DNA of 64,000 nucleotides, taken from contig NZ_BMKK01000010.1 of the NCBI RefSeq assembly GCF_014644295.1, positions 62,001 to 126,000 of the forward strand, read 5' to 3'. Below, piece by piece: positions 29,946 through 39,097 of this stretch. The stretch is from Emticicia aquatilis (lineage in GTDB: Bacteria > Bacteroidota > Bacteroidia > Cytophagales > Spirosomataceae). Both the position numbers and the translations under genes were made by a program. Position 1 is the stretch's first letter, and the number at the start of each line of letters is the position of its first letter. A model generated the notes under the pieces. That model was given only the letters and a program-made list of their open reading frames with translations, did not search any database and was not told the DNA's origin.

Positions 29946-31754
29946 ATGAAGATATTTTTAAACAACAGACCTGTAAGTATTTGCAGGTCTGTTATTTTAT
30001 TAGTAGCATTTTGCTCACAACTTACTTACGGACAATCCATTACACTACCTTTTTTTGACGATTTTTCGCAAAACAAAACCTCTATTCCCAATCCTAAACT
30101 TTGGATAAATGGCGGAGTGAGTATCAACAATACTTTTCCAATCAACCAGCCTTCTGTCAATGTAGCTACTTTCGATAGTCGTAATTCGGCGGGTATCCCC
30201 TATAATTTTTCTAACAAATTTGCTTATGGAAGTACCGATACCCTCACTTCTCGAAGCATTGATTTATCGGGTCTTACGGCGGCCGATTCTGTCTATTTAA
30301 GTTTTTATTGGGAAGCAAAAGGTTTGGGAGAATTACCCGACAGCGATGACTCGCTTGTGGTATCATTTCTGAATGATAAAAATCAATGGAAAACGATTTG
30401 GCGACAAGAGGGTATTAGCAAAGATGTTTTTACGCAGAAAATTTTAGCAGTTAATAAAACTGAATATTTCCATAAAAACTTTCAGTTTCGCTTCGAGACT
30501 CGTGGCCGTCAGTCAGGAGCATTTGATATGTGGCACGTTGATTTTGTTTACTTAAATAAAAAACGTCGCCTCAGAGACATTTACACCCAAGATATTGCTC
30601 TTAAAACATTCAAAAACATCTATTTGAAAAGATACTCAGCAATGCCCTTACGCCAATACTTAGTAAATCCATCGGCCGAAACCAATAGCAGTATGGAAGT
30701 TTTGGTCAGTGCTTTGCAGCGAAATGCACGTTTAGTTAATTTTACTTGGACGGTAAGTGATACACTTTCAAACAATGTATTCCTCAACGAAAGAGGAGGT
30801 AATGAAACCGTTACAACGCCAAACCCACCAAATAAAAAGAACAATGTGCCTGTTTTCAGTAATTTCCCCCAAAAACGAGCAGTTTTGAAGTTTACACAGA
30901 AAATTGCTTATGAAGGTACAGGCACAACGATTGTTCCCGACTCAACAAATAATATACCCGATGCCTTATTACTAAGCAACGATTCACTTTCGATTTACAC
31001 TCCCCTACTTGACTACTACGCTTATGATGATGGCACTGCCGAAACAGGTGCCGATACCGACCAAAGCCTCGGTAAAGTAGCCGTAAAATTTATATTAAGT
31101 AAAGCAGATACTATCAATGCTGTTCGATTTAATTTTACGCCATTTTTTAAAGATATTTCGGGGCAGTTTTTCTTGTTACAAATCATGGAAAGTGCCAATG
31201 GTAAGCCTGCAAAGGTTTTGCATCAGCAATCTGTAAAAGTAAAATATGCTAATGACATTAATGGCTTTATAGAGTACCCTCTCGACTTAAATATTGCGGT
31301 AAAAGACACTTTTTTTGTAGCTTGGACAAAAGTAAATGATGACGTAATTGGTGTTGGAGTTGACAAAAACACCCCTCAATTTGCCGATAAAATATATTAT
31401 AGTTTAGGAAACGAATGGATTCAGAACACATCATTAAAAGGAAGCTTGATGGTGCGGCCAATGATGGGATTCAAAGCCAATAGTGCTGGGCAAAACGGCT
31501 CACCTTTAGCCAACGAAGAGCCTAACGATAAGCAATTTTTGGTGTATCCAAATCCAACAACTGGACTTGTTAGCTGGAACTTCCCAAACATCAAATCTGT
31601 GAGTATTTTTGATGCTTCGGGTAAAGAAGTTTTTTATAAAGAAACCCTTGATAGTCAGGAACTTAATTTGACAAACCTCCCCGAAAGTATTTATTTTCTA
31701 AATTTTTCGGACGGAAAAAAGAATTTTATTCGTAAGATTGTAGTTGTGCATTAA
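29946..31754 (+). CDS. T9SS-secreted protein with C-terminal sorting domain
   Basis: A 602-residue exported protein. The N-terminal signal peptide (SVILLVAFCSQLTYGQ) leads into a long region of beta-rich sequence with no recognised enzyme motif (LPFFDDFSQN; a DYYAYDDGTAETG block near residue 355). The last 75 residues are a type A Por-secretion sorting domain: KQFLVYPNPTTGLVSW, then VSIFDASGKEV, LNLTNLPESIYFLNF and KKNFIRKIVV. It is therefore exported through type IX secretion and attached to the surface or released. A 10-bp stem hairpin lies inside the signal-peptide codons. Function unknown. Confidence 0.88.
   Translation: MKIFLNNRPVSICRSVILLVAFCSQLTYGQSITLPFFDDFSQNKTSIPNPKLWINGGVSINNTFPINQPSVNVATFDSRNSAGIPYNFSNKFAYGSTDTLTSRSIDLSGLTAADSVYLSFYWEAKGLGELPDSDDSLVVSFLNDKNQWKTIWRQEGISKDVFTQKILAVNKTEYFHKNFQFRFETRGRQSGAFDMWHVDFVYLNKKRRLRDIYTQDIALKTFKNIYLKRYSAMPLRQYLVNPSAETNSSMEVLVSALQRNARLVNFTWTVSDTLSNNVFLNERGGNETVTTPNPPNKKNNVPVFSNFPQKRAVLKFTQKIAYEGTGTTIVPDSTNNIPDALLLSNDSLSIYTPLLDYYAYDDGTAETGADTDQSLGKVAVKFILSKADTINAVRFNFTPFFKDISGQFFLLQIMESANGKPAKVLHQQSVKVKYANDINGFIEYPLDLNIAVKDTFFVAWTKVNDDVIGVGVDKNTPQFADKIYYSLGNEWIQNTSLKGSLMVRPMMGFKANSAGQNGSPLANEEPNDKQFLVYPNPTTGLVSWNFPNIKSVSIFDASGKEVFYKETLDSQELNLTNLPESIYFLNFSDGKKNFIRKIVVVH
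29964..29993 (+). promoter_or_regulatory. Hairpin inside the first codons of the T9SS gene
   Basis: AACAGACCTG (29964-29973) and CAGGTCTGTT (29984-29993) form a perfect 10-bp stem with a 10-nt loop, then ATTTTATT. It looks like a terminator of the PASTA gene but lies 18 nt into the next reading frame. No later start codon would keep the signal peptide. Confidence 0.5.
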
Positions 31755-31781
31755 GAAATAAAATAATAAGCATATATTATC

Positions 31782-32090
31782 ATGGACAAAAATTTTGACA
31801 TAACAGTAGAACAATTAAAAGAATTACTCGAAGGAGAAACGCCAATCAATCTCTTTGATGTACGTGAAGAATACGAATACGAAGACGATAATTTAGGTGC
31901 AAAACTTGTTCCTTTGGGCGAAATTCCAGATAGATTAGGTGAATTTGAGGCCGTTAAAGGACAAGACATCTATATTCACTGCCGCAGTGGTGCAAGAAGT
32001 GGAAAAGCCAAACAATTCTTGATTTCTCAAGGTTTTGAGAATGTCCACAATGTTTTAGGTGGTATCATGGCTTACCGTGATATGGAATAA
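31782..32090 (+). CDS. Single-domain rhodanese-like protein
   Basis: A 102-residue single rhodanese domain. The N-terminal INLFDVREEYEYEDDNLGAKLVPLGEI block contains the conserved DVRE element. The active-site loop is HCRSGARSGKA, with the catalytic Cys that carries the persulfide, and GFENVHNVLGGIMAYRD closes the fold. Such small rhodaneses transfer sulfur or handle sulfide; the loop CRSGARS is of the active type. It follows the T9SS gene by 27 bp and precedes nuoA by 166 bp, so it could belong to the upstream transcript. Confidence 0.93.
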   Translation: MDKNFDITVEQLKELLEGETPINLFDVREEYEYEDDNLGAKLVPLGEIPDRLGEFEAVKGQDIYIHCRSGARSGKAKQFLISQGFENVHNVLGGIMAYRDME

Positions 32091-32256
32091 ATAATTAAAA
32101 ATGAATACGGAGTCGCCCGTTCGATTGAGAATTAAAAATTTAAAACTTAACAAGTTTAAAATGCTTTCACAGCAAACGTCAATCATATAATTTTAGGCAC
32201 TCAATAATATTCTTATTCATTTTTAATTATCAATTATACATTTTTAATTAAATCAA

Positions 32257-32727
32257 ATGCTATCTGACTTTGGTATTATACTTTTAGCTATTATTCTGGC
32301 TGCCGTTGCGGTGCTTGCAGTATTGGGCATTGCCTGGATGCTACGCCCCAACAAGCCAAATGAAGAAAAGCTAACAACTTACGAATCGGGCGAAGACCCA
32401 ATTGGTAATGCCAACGTGCAGTTTAATATTAAATTTTATATCGTAGCTTTGATTTTTATCCTCTTCGATGTAGAATTGGTATTCTTATTTCCGTGGGCTA
32501 CTGTTTTCGGAAATAAACAATTTATGAAAGATACCAACGGACTCTGGGGCTGGTTTACTTTAGCTGAAATGGGTATTTTTATTGTCGTTTTAGCTCTTGG
32601 TTTAGCTTATGTTTGGGCAAAAGGCTATCTTGATTGGGTAAAACCCGAATACCGAACACCGAAATTTAAGAGTAAAATTCCGATGGAAATGTATAACCAA
32701 GTGAACGAAAAATACGCTGATAAATAG
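32257..32727 (+). CDS. nuoA: NADH-quinone oxidoreductase subunit A
   Basis: A 156-residue NuoA, a membrane-arm subunit of respiratory complex I. Three TM segments are seen (about 7-29, 62-84, 97-120). Family hallmarks are YESGEDPIGNANVQFNIKFY in the first loop and the acidic FDVELVFLFPWA stretch of TM2. A charged C-terminal tail of about 30 residues is longer than in E. coli NuoA. The nuoB gene starts 65 bp downstream; the two form a short operon. The remaining nuo genes do not follow. Confidence 0.95.
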   Translation: MLSDFGIILLAIILAAVAVLAVLGIAWMLRPNKPNEEKLTTYESGEDPIGNANVQFNIKFYIVALIFILFDVELVFLFPWATVFGNKQFMKDTNGLWGWFTLAEMGIFIVVLALGLAYVWAKGYLDWVKPEYRTPKFKSKIPMEMYNQVNEKYADK

Positions 32728-32753
32728 AAGTCCACAGTCGATAGTCAACAGTT
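32728..32753. repeat. Second AGTCCAC(A/G)GTCGATAG-type repeat copy
   Basis: AAGTCCACAGTCGATAGTC matches the arm of the repeat at 29039-29116 and sits between nuoA and nuoB. It is only a half copy without the inverted partner. Confidence 0.45.
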
Positions 32754-32792
32754 GGATTTTCTTATTATATTTATCTTTTAGCTACTAATTGA

Positions 32793-33308
32793 ATGGATTT
32801 TACAACCCTCGAAAAAGAGGCACATATAAAAACTGGCGAAAGTGAAATAATCCTTACTTCACTCGATGAGCTTACCAACTGGGCAAGGGCTAATTCGCTC
32901 TGGCCAATGGGCTTTGGGTTGGCTTGCTGTGCTATCGAAATGATGGCAACCTATGCTTCGAGTTATGACCTTGAACGTTTTGGGGTATTTCCTCGAAACT
33001 CACCTCGTCAATCTGATGTAATCATTATCTCGGGAACGGTTACTTTCAAAATGGCAGACCGTATTCGTCGTTTGTACGAACAAATGCCCGAACCAAGATA
33101 TGTGATTTCGATGGGAAGCTGCTCAAACTGCGGTGGCCCTTATTGGGAACACGGCTATCATGTAGTAAAAGGTGTTGACCGAATCATACCCGTTGATGTG
33201 TATGTACCGGGCTGCCCACCTCGCCCCGAAGCATTGATTGGTGGTATCTTGAAATTACAAGAAAAAATCAAAACTCAGAGTCTTTCTGAACTACGAAAAG
33301 AGGATTAA
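32793..33308 (+). CDS. nuoB: NADH-quinone oxidoreductase subunit B
   Basis: A 171-residue NuoB, the peripheral subunit carrying the terminal 4Fe-4S cluster N2 of complex I. Ligand cysteines are visible: the tandem pair in [13 protein letters not shown], one in [17 protein letters not shown] and one in [15 protein letters not shown]. The quinone-proximal [21 protein letters not shown] segment is intact. It is the last gene before a strong terminator, so nuoC and the other subunits must be encoded elsewhere. Confidence 0.97.
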   Translation: MDFTTLEKEAHIKTGESEIILTSLDELTNWARANSLWPMGFGLACCAIEMMATYASSYDLERFGVFPRNSPRQSDVIIISGTVTFKMADRIRRLYEQMPEPRYVISMGSCSNCGGPYWEHGYHVVKGVDRIIPVDVYVPGCPPRPEALIGGILKLQEKIKTQSLSELRKED

Positions 33309-33340
33309 CGGACTGATAATAAGTAATTTAACAAGTTCTT

Positions 33341-33377
33341 AAAAAGTGATAAGCCCGTAAGGTTTATCACTTTTTTT
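33341..33377 (+). terminator. Terminator after nuoB
   Basis: GTGATAAGCC (33346-33355) pairs with GGTTTATCAC (33361-33370), one G-T pair, loop CGTAA, followed by TTTTTTT. Confidence 0.85.
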
Positions 33378-33487
33378 GTTAGCTATTTACTAATAATTTG
33401 TTAATCTATGATTTAGACAAAAGAAAAAACAAGTAAAAACCATTATATTGCGAAACAATTACCATTATACAAAAACTTACAACCTCC

Positions 33488-34639
33488 ATGAGAACCCCTC
33501 TGAAATATTTAGCTCTGGCATCAATAATTTTTATTATCTCATGCTCGAAAAGCGGTACAAAAGCACTCGAAAAAGGAAATTACTACGAAGCTGTTTTACA
33601 GTCAGTAGAAAAACTCAAAAAAGATTCCGATAATAGCAAAGCCTCGGAGGTTTTGCCTACGGCCTATCGCAATGCTCAAGAAGAGTTTACGAGAGATATT
33701 GCTCGTGTCAGAAATGCGAATCAGCAGTTTCGTTGGGAGACTATTCTGGACTACTACAATAAGCTCAATAAAATGCAAGAGGTGATTGAGCGTTGTACGG
33801 CTTGTCGCCGAATTGTGAGTCCACAAACCTACTTCCGAGAAACCGAAGAAGCCCGTGACAACGCCGCAGCCGAACGTTATGTTTTGGGTGATGATATATT
33901 AAGAAGAAAAAATTTGAGCAAGTTAGACGCTCGTGCAGCCTTCGACCACTTTGAACAAATTACGATTTTTGCCCCCAACTACAAAGATGCTCGTAATCGT
34001 ATGGAAGAAGCTCTTAATTTAGGTTCGGTTCATGTTGTGGTTGAGCAACCGAAAATCAATTCTCGTTTGTATCAATACAGCAACGATTATTTTCAAGATA
34101 AAGTAGGAGAATTTTTACGCACAAACCGTAGAATAAATAAATTTATCAGATTCTATTCGCCCGAAGAAGCTAAATCTGTAAAACTTAGCCCCGACCATGT
34201 GGTTCGTCTCGAAATTATTGACTTTGTAGTAGGTGAAACGAATATATCAACCGACCGCCAAAATGTAACAAGCCGAGACAGCGTAAAAACTGGCGAAGCG
34301 ACTGTCAATGGAAAAAAAGTGCCAGTATATGGAAAAGTAAACGCCACAATCATCAAATCACGTAAAGCCGTTCGTTCGAGAGGTTTGCTTTCGATGGAAA
34401 TATTTGATTATCAGACCAATAAAACACTTTCTCGTGAAGAGATTCCCGGAGAATATACATGGGTAAATGAGTGGGCAAGTTTCAATGGAGACGAAAGAGC
34501 ATTGACTACTGCCGAACTGAACATGACTCGTAATCGTGAGCAATTACCGCCTCCGCCTCAACAATTATTCATCGAATTTACGAAACCTATCTACGACCAA
34601 GTAACTTCAAGAATCAAACGTTTTTACGATAAATATTAA
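33488..34639 (+). CDS. Outer-membrane or periplasmic lipoprotein, function unknown
   Basis: A 383-residue lipoprotein: signal MRTPLKYLALASIIFIISC with lipobox Cys near residue 19. The mature part starts with a TPR-like helical repeat (SGTKALEKGNYYEAVLQSVEKLKKDSDN). A region containing CTACRRIVS follows, then more helical sequence (ARAAFDHFEQITIFAPNYKDA) and a beta-rich C-terminal half (about 220-383). I do not recognise the family. It appears monocistronic with a clear terminator, so it probably acts on its own at the cell envelope. Confidence 0.75.
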   Translation: MRTPLKYLALASIIFIISCSKSGTKALEKGNYYEAVLQSVEKLKKDSDNSKASEVLPTAYRNAQEEFTRDIARVRNANQQFRWETILDYYNKLNKMQEVIERCTACRRIVSPQTYFRETEEARDNAAAERYVLGDDILRRKNLSKLDARAAFDHFEQITIFAPNYKDARNRMEEALNLGSVHVVVEQPKINSRLYQYSNDYFQDKVGEFLRTNRRINKFIRFYSPEEAKSVKLSPDHVVRLEIIDFVVGETNISTDRQNVTSRDSVKTGEATVNGKKVPVYGKVNATIIKSRKAVRSRGLLSMEIFDYQTNKTLSREEIPGEYTWVNEWASFNGDERALTTAELNMTRNREQLPPPPQQLFIEFTKPIYDQVTSRIKRFYDKY

Positions 34640-34660
34640 ATAAAATTTAGCGTTTAGCAG

Positions 34661-34695
34661 TAACGATGGCATCGCTCAAAGCGATGCCATCGTTA
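34661..34695 (+). terminator. Perfect 15-bp hairpin after the lipoprotein gene
   Basis: TAACGATGGCATCGC (34661-34675) and GCGATGCCATCGTTA (34681-34695) around loop TCAAA, 21 bp past the stop. No strong T-run follows, so it may be a stabilising 3' stem as well as a terminator. Confidence 0.65.
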
Positions 34696-34817
34696 GGCTT
34701 TGCAAAATTTATTTCGTACAAAGCTATAAAAAATCTAAAATTTTATTAGTAAATTTACCTTATAGTAAAATATACCATTTGAAAGCCATTTTTATCCAAC
34801 CTCAAATAACTACAAAA

Positions 34818-35900
34818 ATGTTTAACAGACGAGACGCTCTCAAATCAATCATTGTTGGCGGTGCCGCCAGCGTTTTTTCACCGAATACATTACTGGCAAG
34901 TACTGCACCAAAGAAAGAAAAACTTGGCATTGCCTTAGTAGGTCTGGGCTATTATAGCACCGATTTGCTTGCTCCTGCTCTTCAAATGACTGAGAAATGT
35001 TATTTGGCAGGAATAGTAACTGGCACGCCCGAAAAAGCAGAAAAATGGAAACAAAAGTATAATATTCCTGATAAAAACATTTATAACTACCAAAATTTCG
35101 ACTCGATAGCTAATAACCCAGATATTGATGTAGTATATGTGGTTTTACCACCTTCGATGCACAAAGAATATACTATCAGAGCCGCTAAAGCGGGTAAGCA
35201 CGTTTTCTGCGAAAAGCCAATGGCTCCTTCAGTTAGTGATTGTATGGCAATGATAAAAACTTGCAACGATAATAAGGTGAGTTTGGCAATCGGATATCGC
35301 TGCCAGCACGACCCAAATACGCAAGAGTTTATGCGAATAACTAAAGAAAAGCTCTACGGAAAAGTTAGAATGGTAGCTTGCGGAACGGGTTACTTCGACA
35401 ATCGTACTACACACTGGAAGCAAAATAAAGCTCTCGGTGGTGGTGTAATGGGCGATATGGGTGTTTATGCACTTCAAGGAGCAAGACTCGCTACTGGCGA
35501 AGAGCCGATTGCCGTAACGGCTCAAGCAAGCACAACTCGACCAGAAATTTATAAAGAAGTGGAAGAAACGATGATGTTTCAGTTACAATTTCCGAGTGGT
35601 GCTTTGGCGGCATGCCACACGAGTTTTGGTATTCAGATGAACTATTTGCAAGTAAATTACGAAAGAGGCTGGCTCAGAATGGATTCGCTTTCAAATTATT
35701 CGGGCAATAAAGGAAGCCATAGCAAAGGAATCATTGATTTTCCAATCAAAAACCAACAAGCAAAACAACTTGATGAAGACTGTATGGCATTGATGAACTC
35801 AACTCAATTAATTGCTCCAGGCGAAGAAGGACTGAGAGATATAAAAGTTGTTGAAGCCATTTACAAAGCTGCTCAAAATGGCGGAACAGTAAAAATTTGA
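34818..35900 (+). CDS. Tat-exported Gfo/Idh/MocA-family oxidoreductase
   Basis: About 360 residues from the ATG at 34818; a TTG 39 bp upstream is less likely. The N-terminus MFNRRDALKSIIVGGAAS carries a twin-arginine signal. A Rossmann NAD(P) domain starts at LGIALVGLGYYS (GxGxxx), with the family's EKPMAPS motif (catalytic Lys) in HVFCEKPMAPSVSDC. The C-terminal domain includes GGGVMGDMGVYALQGAR. Enzymes of this family oxidise or epimerise sugars and related compounds, often with tightly bound cofactor when exported. The substrate here is not readable. The gene is convergent with the next one. Confidence 0.9.
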   Translation: MFNRRDALKSIIVGGAASVFSPNTLLASTAPKKEKLGIALVGLGYYSTDLLAPALQMTEKCYLAGIVTGTPEKAEKWKQKYNIPDKNIYNYQNFDSIANNPDIDVVYVVLPPSMHKEYTIRAAKAGKHVFCEKPMAPSVSDCMAMIKTCNDNKVSLAIGYRCQHDPNTQEFMRITKEKLYGKVRMVACGTGYFDNRTTHWKQNKALGGGVMGDMGVYALQGARLATGEEPIAVTAQASTTRPEIYKEVEETMMFQLQFPSGALAACHTSFGIQMNYLQVNYERGWLRMDSLSNYSGNKGSHSKGIIDFPIKNQQAKQLDEDCMALMNSTQLIAPGEEGLRDIKVVEAIYKAAQNGGTVKI

Positions 35901-35907
35901 TTTACGG

Positions 35908-36004
35908 TTTCGGATTTACGATTTACGAATAAAGAACACAATTACCAGAATTTTTCAGAATAATTATTTCAAAAATCGTAAATCGTAAATCAAAAATCGT
36001 AAAT
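35908..36004. repeat. Repeat of ATCGTAAATC units between convergent genes
   Basis: Units GATTTACG(G/A)TTT and, inverted, AAATCGTAAATCGTAAATC occur at both ends of the gap and can pair, making a possible bidirectional terminator. A related CGATTTACGAGTGAATCG unit is at 45240-45260. Confidence 0.5.
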
Positions 36005-36008
36005 CTTC

Positions 36009-36545
36009 CTACGCTTCCACCAGTTTTTCTCCCGAAAAATGATGTTGAGGCTCTTTGAATAGAATATTGAAAGTTGTCATTGAACCATAACAACGAGTGA
36101 TATACTGTTGAATATTCACTTTTTCTTCATCATCCATATTACTGGCATTTACTCGCTGCTCTAAAACCCGCAGGCGGTCACGCATCATTACAATTTTATG
36201 AAAAAAGACATCAATCGGAATTTCTTTCGATTGTAAATCTCTACGGCCAGGTTGCAAAATCATTTTGCCTCCTTTCCATCTATCGCCCAGCGGAACGACT
36301 TCGGTCGCATCCATCCAGCGTTGAAGAATCTTTGAAAGGTTTCGTTCAACATCAAATAAACTCACCATATCGTGCGATGGCTCTACGATTTCCAGCACTT
36401 CAAATGGATAATCAATTTTGATATTCTTTGTTCCTATCTCTACAAAAGTAATGATATAAACATCTGATTTAAAGTTAATTACGACTCCGACACCATACTC
36501 TGGGTGCTTTACACGAGAGCCAATTCCAAGGATTACATTTGCCAT
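36009..36545 (-). CDS. Uncharacterised protein with N-terminal SH3/Tudor-like strand motif
   Basis: A 178-residue cytoplasmic protein, no signal peptide. The first 55 residues (GIGSRVKHPEYGVGVVINFKSDVYIITF) resemble the small beta-barrel start of CarD/KOW-type modules often found on transcription or repair proteins: a 'V-HPxYGVGVV' element followed by strands. The remainder is helical (VERNLSKILQRWMDAT; VMMRDRLRVLEQRVNAS). I do not recognise the full protein. The gene is alone, convergent with the oxidoreductase gene. A nucleic-acid or RNA-polymerase link is inferred from the N-terminal fold only. Confidence 0.7.
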   Translation of the reverse strand: MANVILGIGSRVKHPEYGVGVVINFKSDVYIITFVEIGTKNIKIDYPFEVLEIVEPSHDMVSLFDVERNLSKILQRWMDATEVVPLGDRWKGGKMILQPGRRDLQSKEIPIDVFFHKIVMMRDRLRVLEQRVNASNMDDEEKVNIQQYITRCYGSMTTFNILFKEPQHHFSGEKLVEA

Positions 36546-36748
36546 TGTTTGTGGAGCGAACCGGGCGGCGACCGCATCAAGTTCGCAGAAAAGCGTAAGT
36601 AATAATTTCTCCTAAAAACATTACAAACAAAATGCCAAAATGAGTTAATCGTAAAATCAATATTTTTAGATAAACCTAAAAATATATTTAGCTTTATTTT
36701 GAATATTAATTTTATTAACCAAACTTTGCATTTAGAATTAACATAACC

Positions 36749-38962
36749 ATGAAAAAAACATTTATATTATATATTTTTATTATACTTTTTTCTGCCATAT
36801 CTAAAGCATTTGGCGGAGAAATTAGGGGAATAATTGTCAATAAAGATAAAGCTGTTAGCTTTGCCAGTGTTATTATTTTGAATACAAAGATTGGTACTCA
36901 AGCCGATGAAAATGGTAAATTTATCATCAAGAATATACCACTTGGCAAGCAAACGATTCAGGTTTCGAGCATTGGATATAAAACTAAACAACTCACTATC
37001 AATATTTTAGAAGAAAAAACAAATAACCTGAGTATTGAAATAGAAGAGGAGAATGCTCAGCTCAACGAAGTTGTAGTAACGGGTACGATGAAAGAAACAA
37101 GCATTAACGAATCGCCCGCTCCTATACAAATTTTAAACCCAACGTTTTTTCGTAAAAATCCAACGCCAAGTTTGTTTGAGTCACTTTCGATGGTCAATGG
37201 CGTACGTCCGCAACTTAACTGTAATGTCTGCAACACGGGCGATATTCACATCAATGGTATGGAAGGCCCTTACACGATGGTGATGATTGATGGCATGCCG
37301 ATTGTTTCGGCTTTATCTTCGGTCTATGGTTTAAGCGGAATTCCAAACTCAATGGTTGAGCGAATAGAAGTGATGAAAGGCCCAGCCTCTACACTCTACG
37401 GCTCTGAGGCGGTTGGAGGTTTGATAAATGTTATCACGAAAAATCCTTCAAAAGCACCAAAATTTAACTTTGACTTTAATACAAGTAGCTATCTCGAAAA
37501 TAATTTTGATGCCAGCAGTAAAACCAAGATTGGCAAATTCGATGTACTTTTTTCTGGTAATTACTTCCTCTTTAATAAGCGTTGGGATATTAATCAAGAT
37601 AACTTCACTGACATTACGCTCCAAAATCGCACATCAATTTTTAATAAATGGTCGATGCGACGCTCGCAAAATAGGGTTTTCAATATAGCTGCTCGTTATA
37701 TTTACGAAGACCGATTTGGGGGTGAAATGCAATGGCAAAAACCTAATCGTGGCGGAAGTGAAGTGTATGGAGAATCAATTTTCACAAAACGCATTGAGAT
37801 GCTGGGAAACTATCAGTTACCGATTGATAATCAGAAGATTACGCTTAATTTTTCGTTTAATCAGCATCAACAAAACTCTGTTTATGGCAGCACTTTGTAT
37901 CTGGCTACCCAACGAATTGCTTTCGGACAATTATTGTGGGATAAAAAACTGAATAAAAACCACGATGCTCTTTTGGGGCTGACGTATCGTCATACATTTT
38001 ATGATGATAATACTCCCGTAACCCAAACCACCGACAGCAAAAATGCTCCCGATTTGATTAGTTTACCAGGTGTTTTTGCACAAGATGAAGTCACGCTCAA
38101 CAATAAAAATAAATTACTTATAGGGCTACGATATGACTATAATTCTAAACACGGTGGCATTGCAACGCCCCGACTAAATTGGAAATTCACACCCAATAAA
38201 GATAATATTTTTAGGTTAAGTTTGGGCAATGGATATAGGGTTGTAAATTTATTTTCAGAAGACCATTCCGCTCTTACTGGCTCACGTAAAGTACTGATAG
38301 CAAACGAATTAAAACCCGAACGTTCGTATAATGCCAATCTTGACTATCAACGTTTTTTCACTTTCGGAAATGGTTATGGTAATATTCAACTCAATGGATT
38401 TTATACGTATTTCTCTAATAAAATTATTGCAGACTATGACCAAAATCCCGAACTCGTAGTTTATGATAATCTGAAAGGCTATGGTATCTCAAAGGGTGTC
38501 GCACTCAATGCTGAGTTTAGTTTTACTTCAAGTCTGAAAATATTCGCAGGAGCTACTCTAATGGATGTGTACCGTAAAGAAAATGACTTGAAAATCAATC
38601 AAATTCAAACGCCACATTTTACAGGAAACTACGCCATCAGCTATACACTCAGCAAAGCCCAACTGACTTTCGACCTCACAGGAAATTTATACAGCCCCAT
38701 GCGTTTACCCGTTGTAAGAGCTTACGGCGATACTCGCCCAGAATATTCTCCGTGGTTTGGTATTCATAATATTCAAGCTACCAAACGACTTGCTAATGGA
38801 CTACAACTTTACGGAGGCATCAAAAATTTCACTAATTTCCTTCCAAAAGACCCAATTTTTAGTGCAGACAAACCCTTCAGTGAGCAATTCGACCCAAGTT
38901 ATAATTATGCTCCGCTACAAGCCATCAGAGGTTTCATAGGTGTACGGTGGAGTATTTTCTAA
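36749..38962 (+). CDS. TonB-dependent outer-membrane receptor, possible metal/heme or chelate uptake
   Basis: A 737-residue TonB-dependent receptor: signal peptide (about 1-23), carboxypeptidase-D-like regulatory domain (about 25-100), plug with a CxxC motif (NCNVCNTGDIHINGMEG) and VERIEVMKGPASTLYGSEAVGGLINVITK, then a 22-strand type barrel ending in Phe. It is shorter than SusC and has no SusD partner, so it is of the CirA/FepA-like class. The next gene encodes a Zn/Cd-type P-ATPase, and a GTTGCA dyad lies between them, so the pair may share metal-responsive control. The substrate is inferred from context only. Confidence 0.9.
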   Translation: MKKTFILYIFIILFSAISKAFGGEIRGIIVNKDKAVSFASVIILNTKIGTQADENGKFIIKNIPLGKQTIQVSSIGYKTKQLTINILEEKTNNLSIEIEEENAQLNEVVVTGTMKETSINESPAPIQILNPTFFRKNPTPSLFESLSMVNGVRPQLNCNVCNTGDIHINGMEGPYTMVMIDGMPIVSALSSVYGLSGIPNSMVERIEVMKGPASTLYGSEAVGGLINVITKNPSKAPKFNFDFNTSSYLENNFDASSKTKIGKFDVLFSGNYFLFNKRWDINQDNFTDITLQNRTSIFNKWSMRRSQNRVFNIAARYIYEDRFGGEMQWQKPNRGGSEVYGESIFTKRIEMLGNYQLPIDNQKITLNFSFNQHQQNSVYGSTLYLATQRIAFGQLLWDKKLNKNHDALLGLTYRHTFYDDNTPVTQTTDSKNAPDLISLPGVFAQDEVTLNNKNKLLIGLRYDYNSKHGGIATPRLNWKFTPNKDNIFRLSLGNGYRVVNLFSEDHSALTGSRKVLIANELKPERSYNANLDYQRFFTFGNGYGNIQLNGFYTYFSNKIIADYDQNPELVVYDNLKGYGISKGVALNAEFSFTSSLKIFAGATLMDVYRKENDLKINQIQTPHFTGNYAISYTLSKAQLTFDLTGNLYSPMRLPVVRAYGDTRPEYSPWFGIHNIQATKRLANGLQLYGGIKNFTNFLPKDPIFSADKPFSEQFDPSYNYAPLQAIRGFIGVRWSIF

Positions 38963-38983
38963 ATTTATCTTTTCAGAATCATT

Positions 38984-38997
38984 GTTGCAAATGCAAC
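38984..38997. promoter_or_regulatory. GTTGCA-AA-TGCAAC dyad before the P-ATPase gene
   Basis: Two inverted 6-bp arms with an AA spacer, 21 bp after the receptor stop; a further GTTGCA is at about 39045. Fur/Zur-family operators in other bacteria are A/T-rich dyads with TGCAA-like cores, so a metalloregulator site is plausible. Confidence 0.4.
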
Positions 38998-39097
38998 CTT
39001 GATTTATTGTTTAGACTAATTCTAAATAATTCGTTTTTGACTACCTGTTGCATCAATAAAATGTTGATATTTGCCCAACATAAACAGGTATTCAAAT

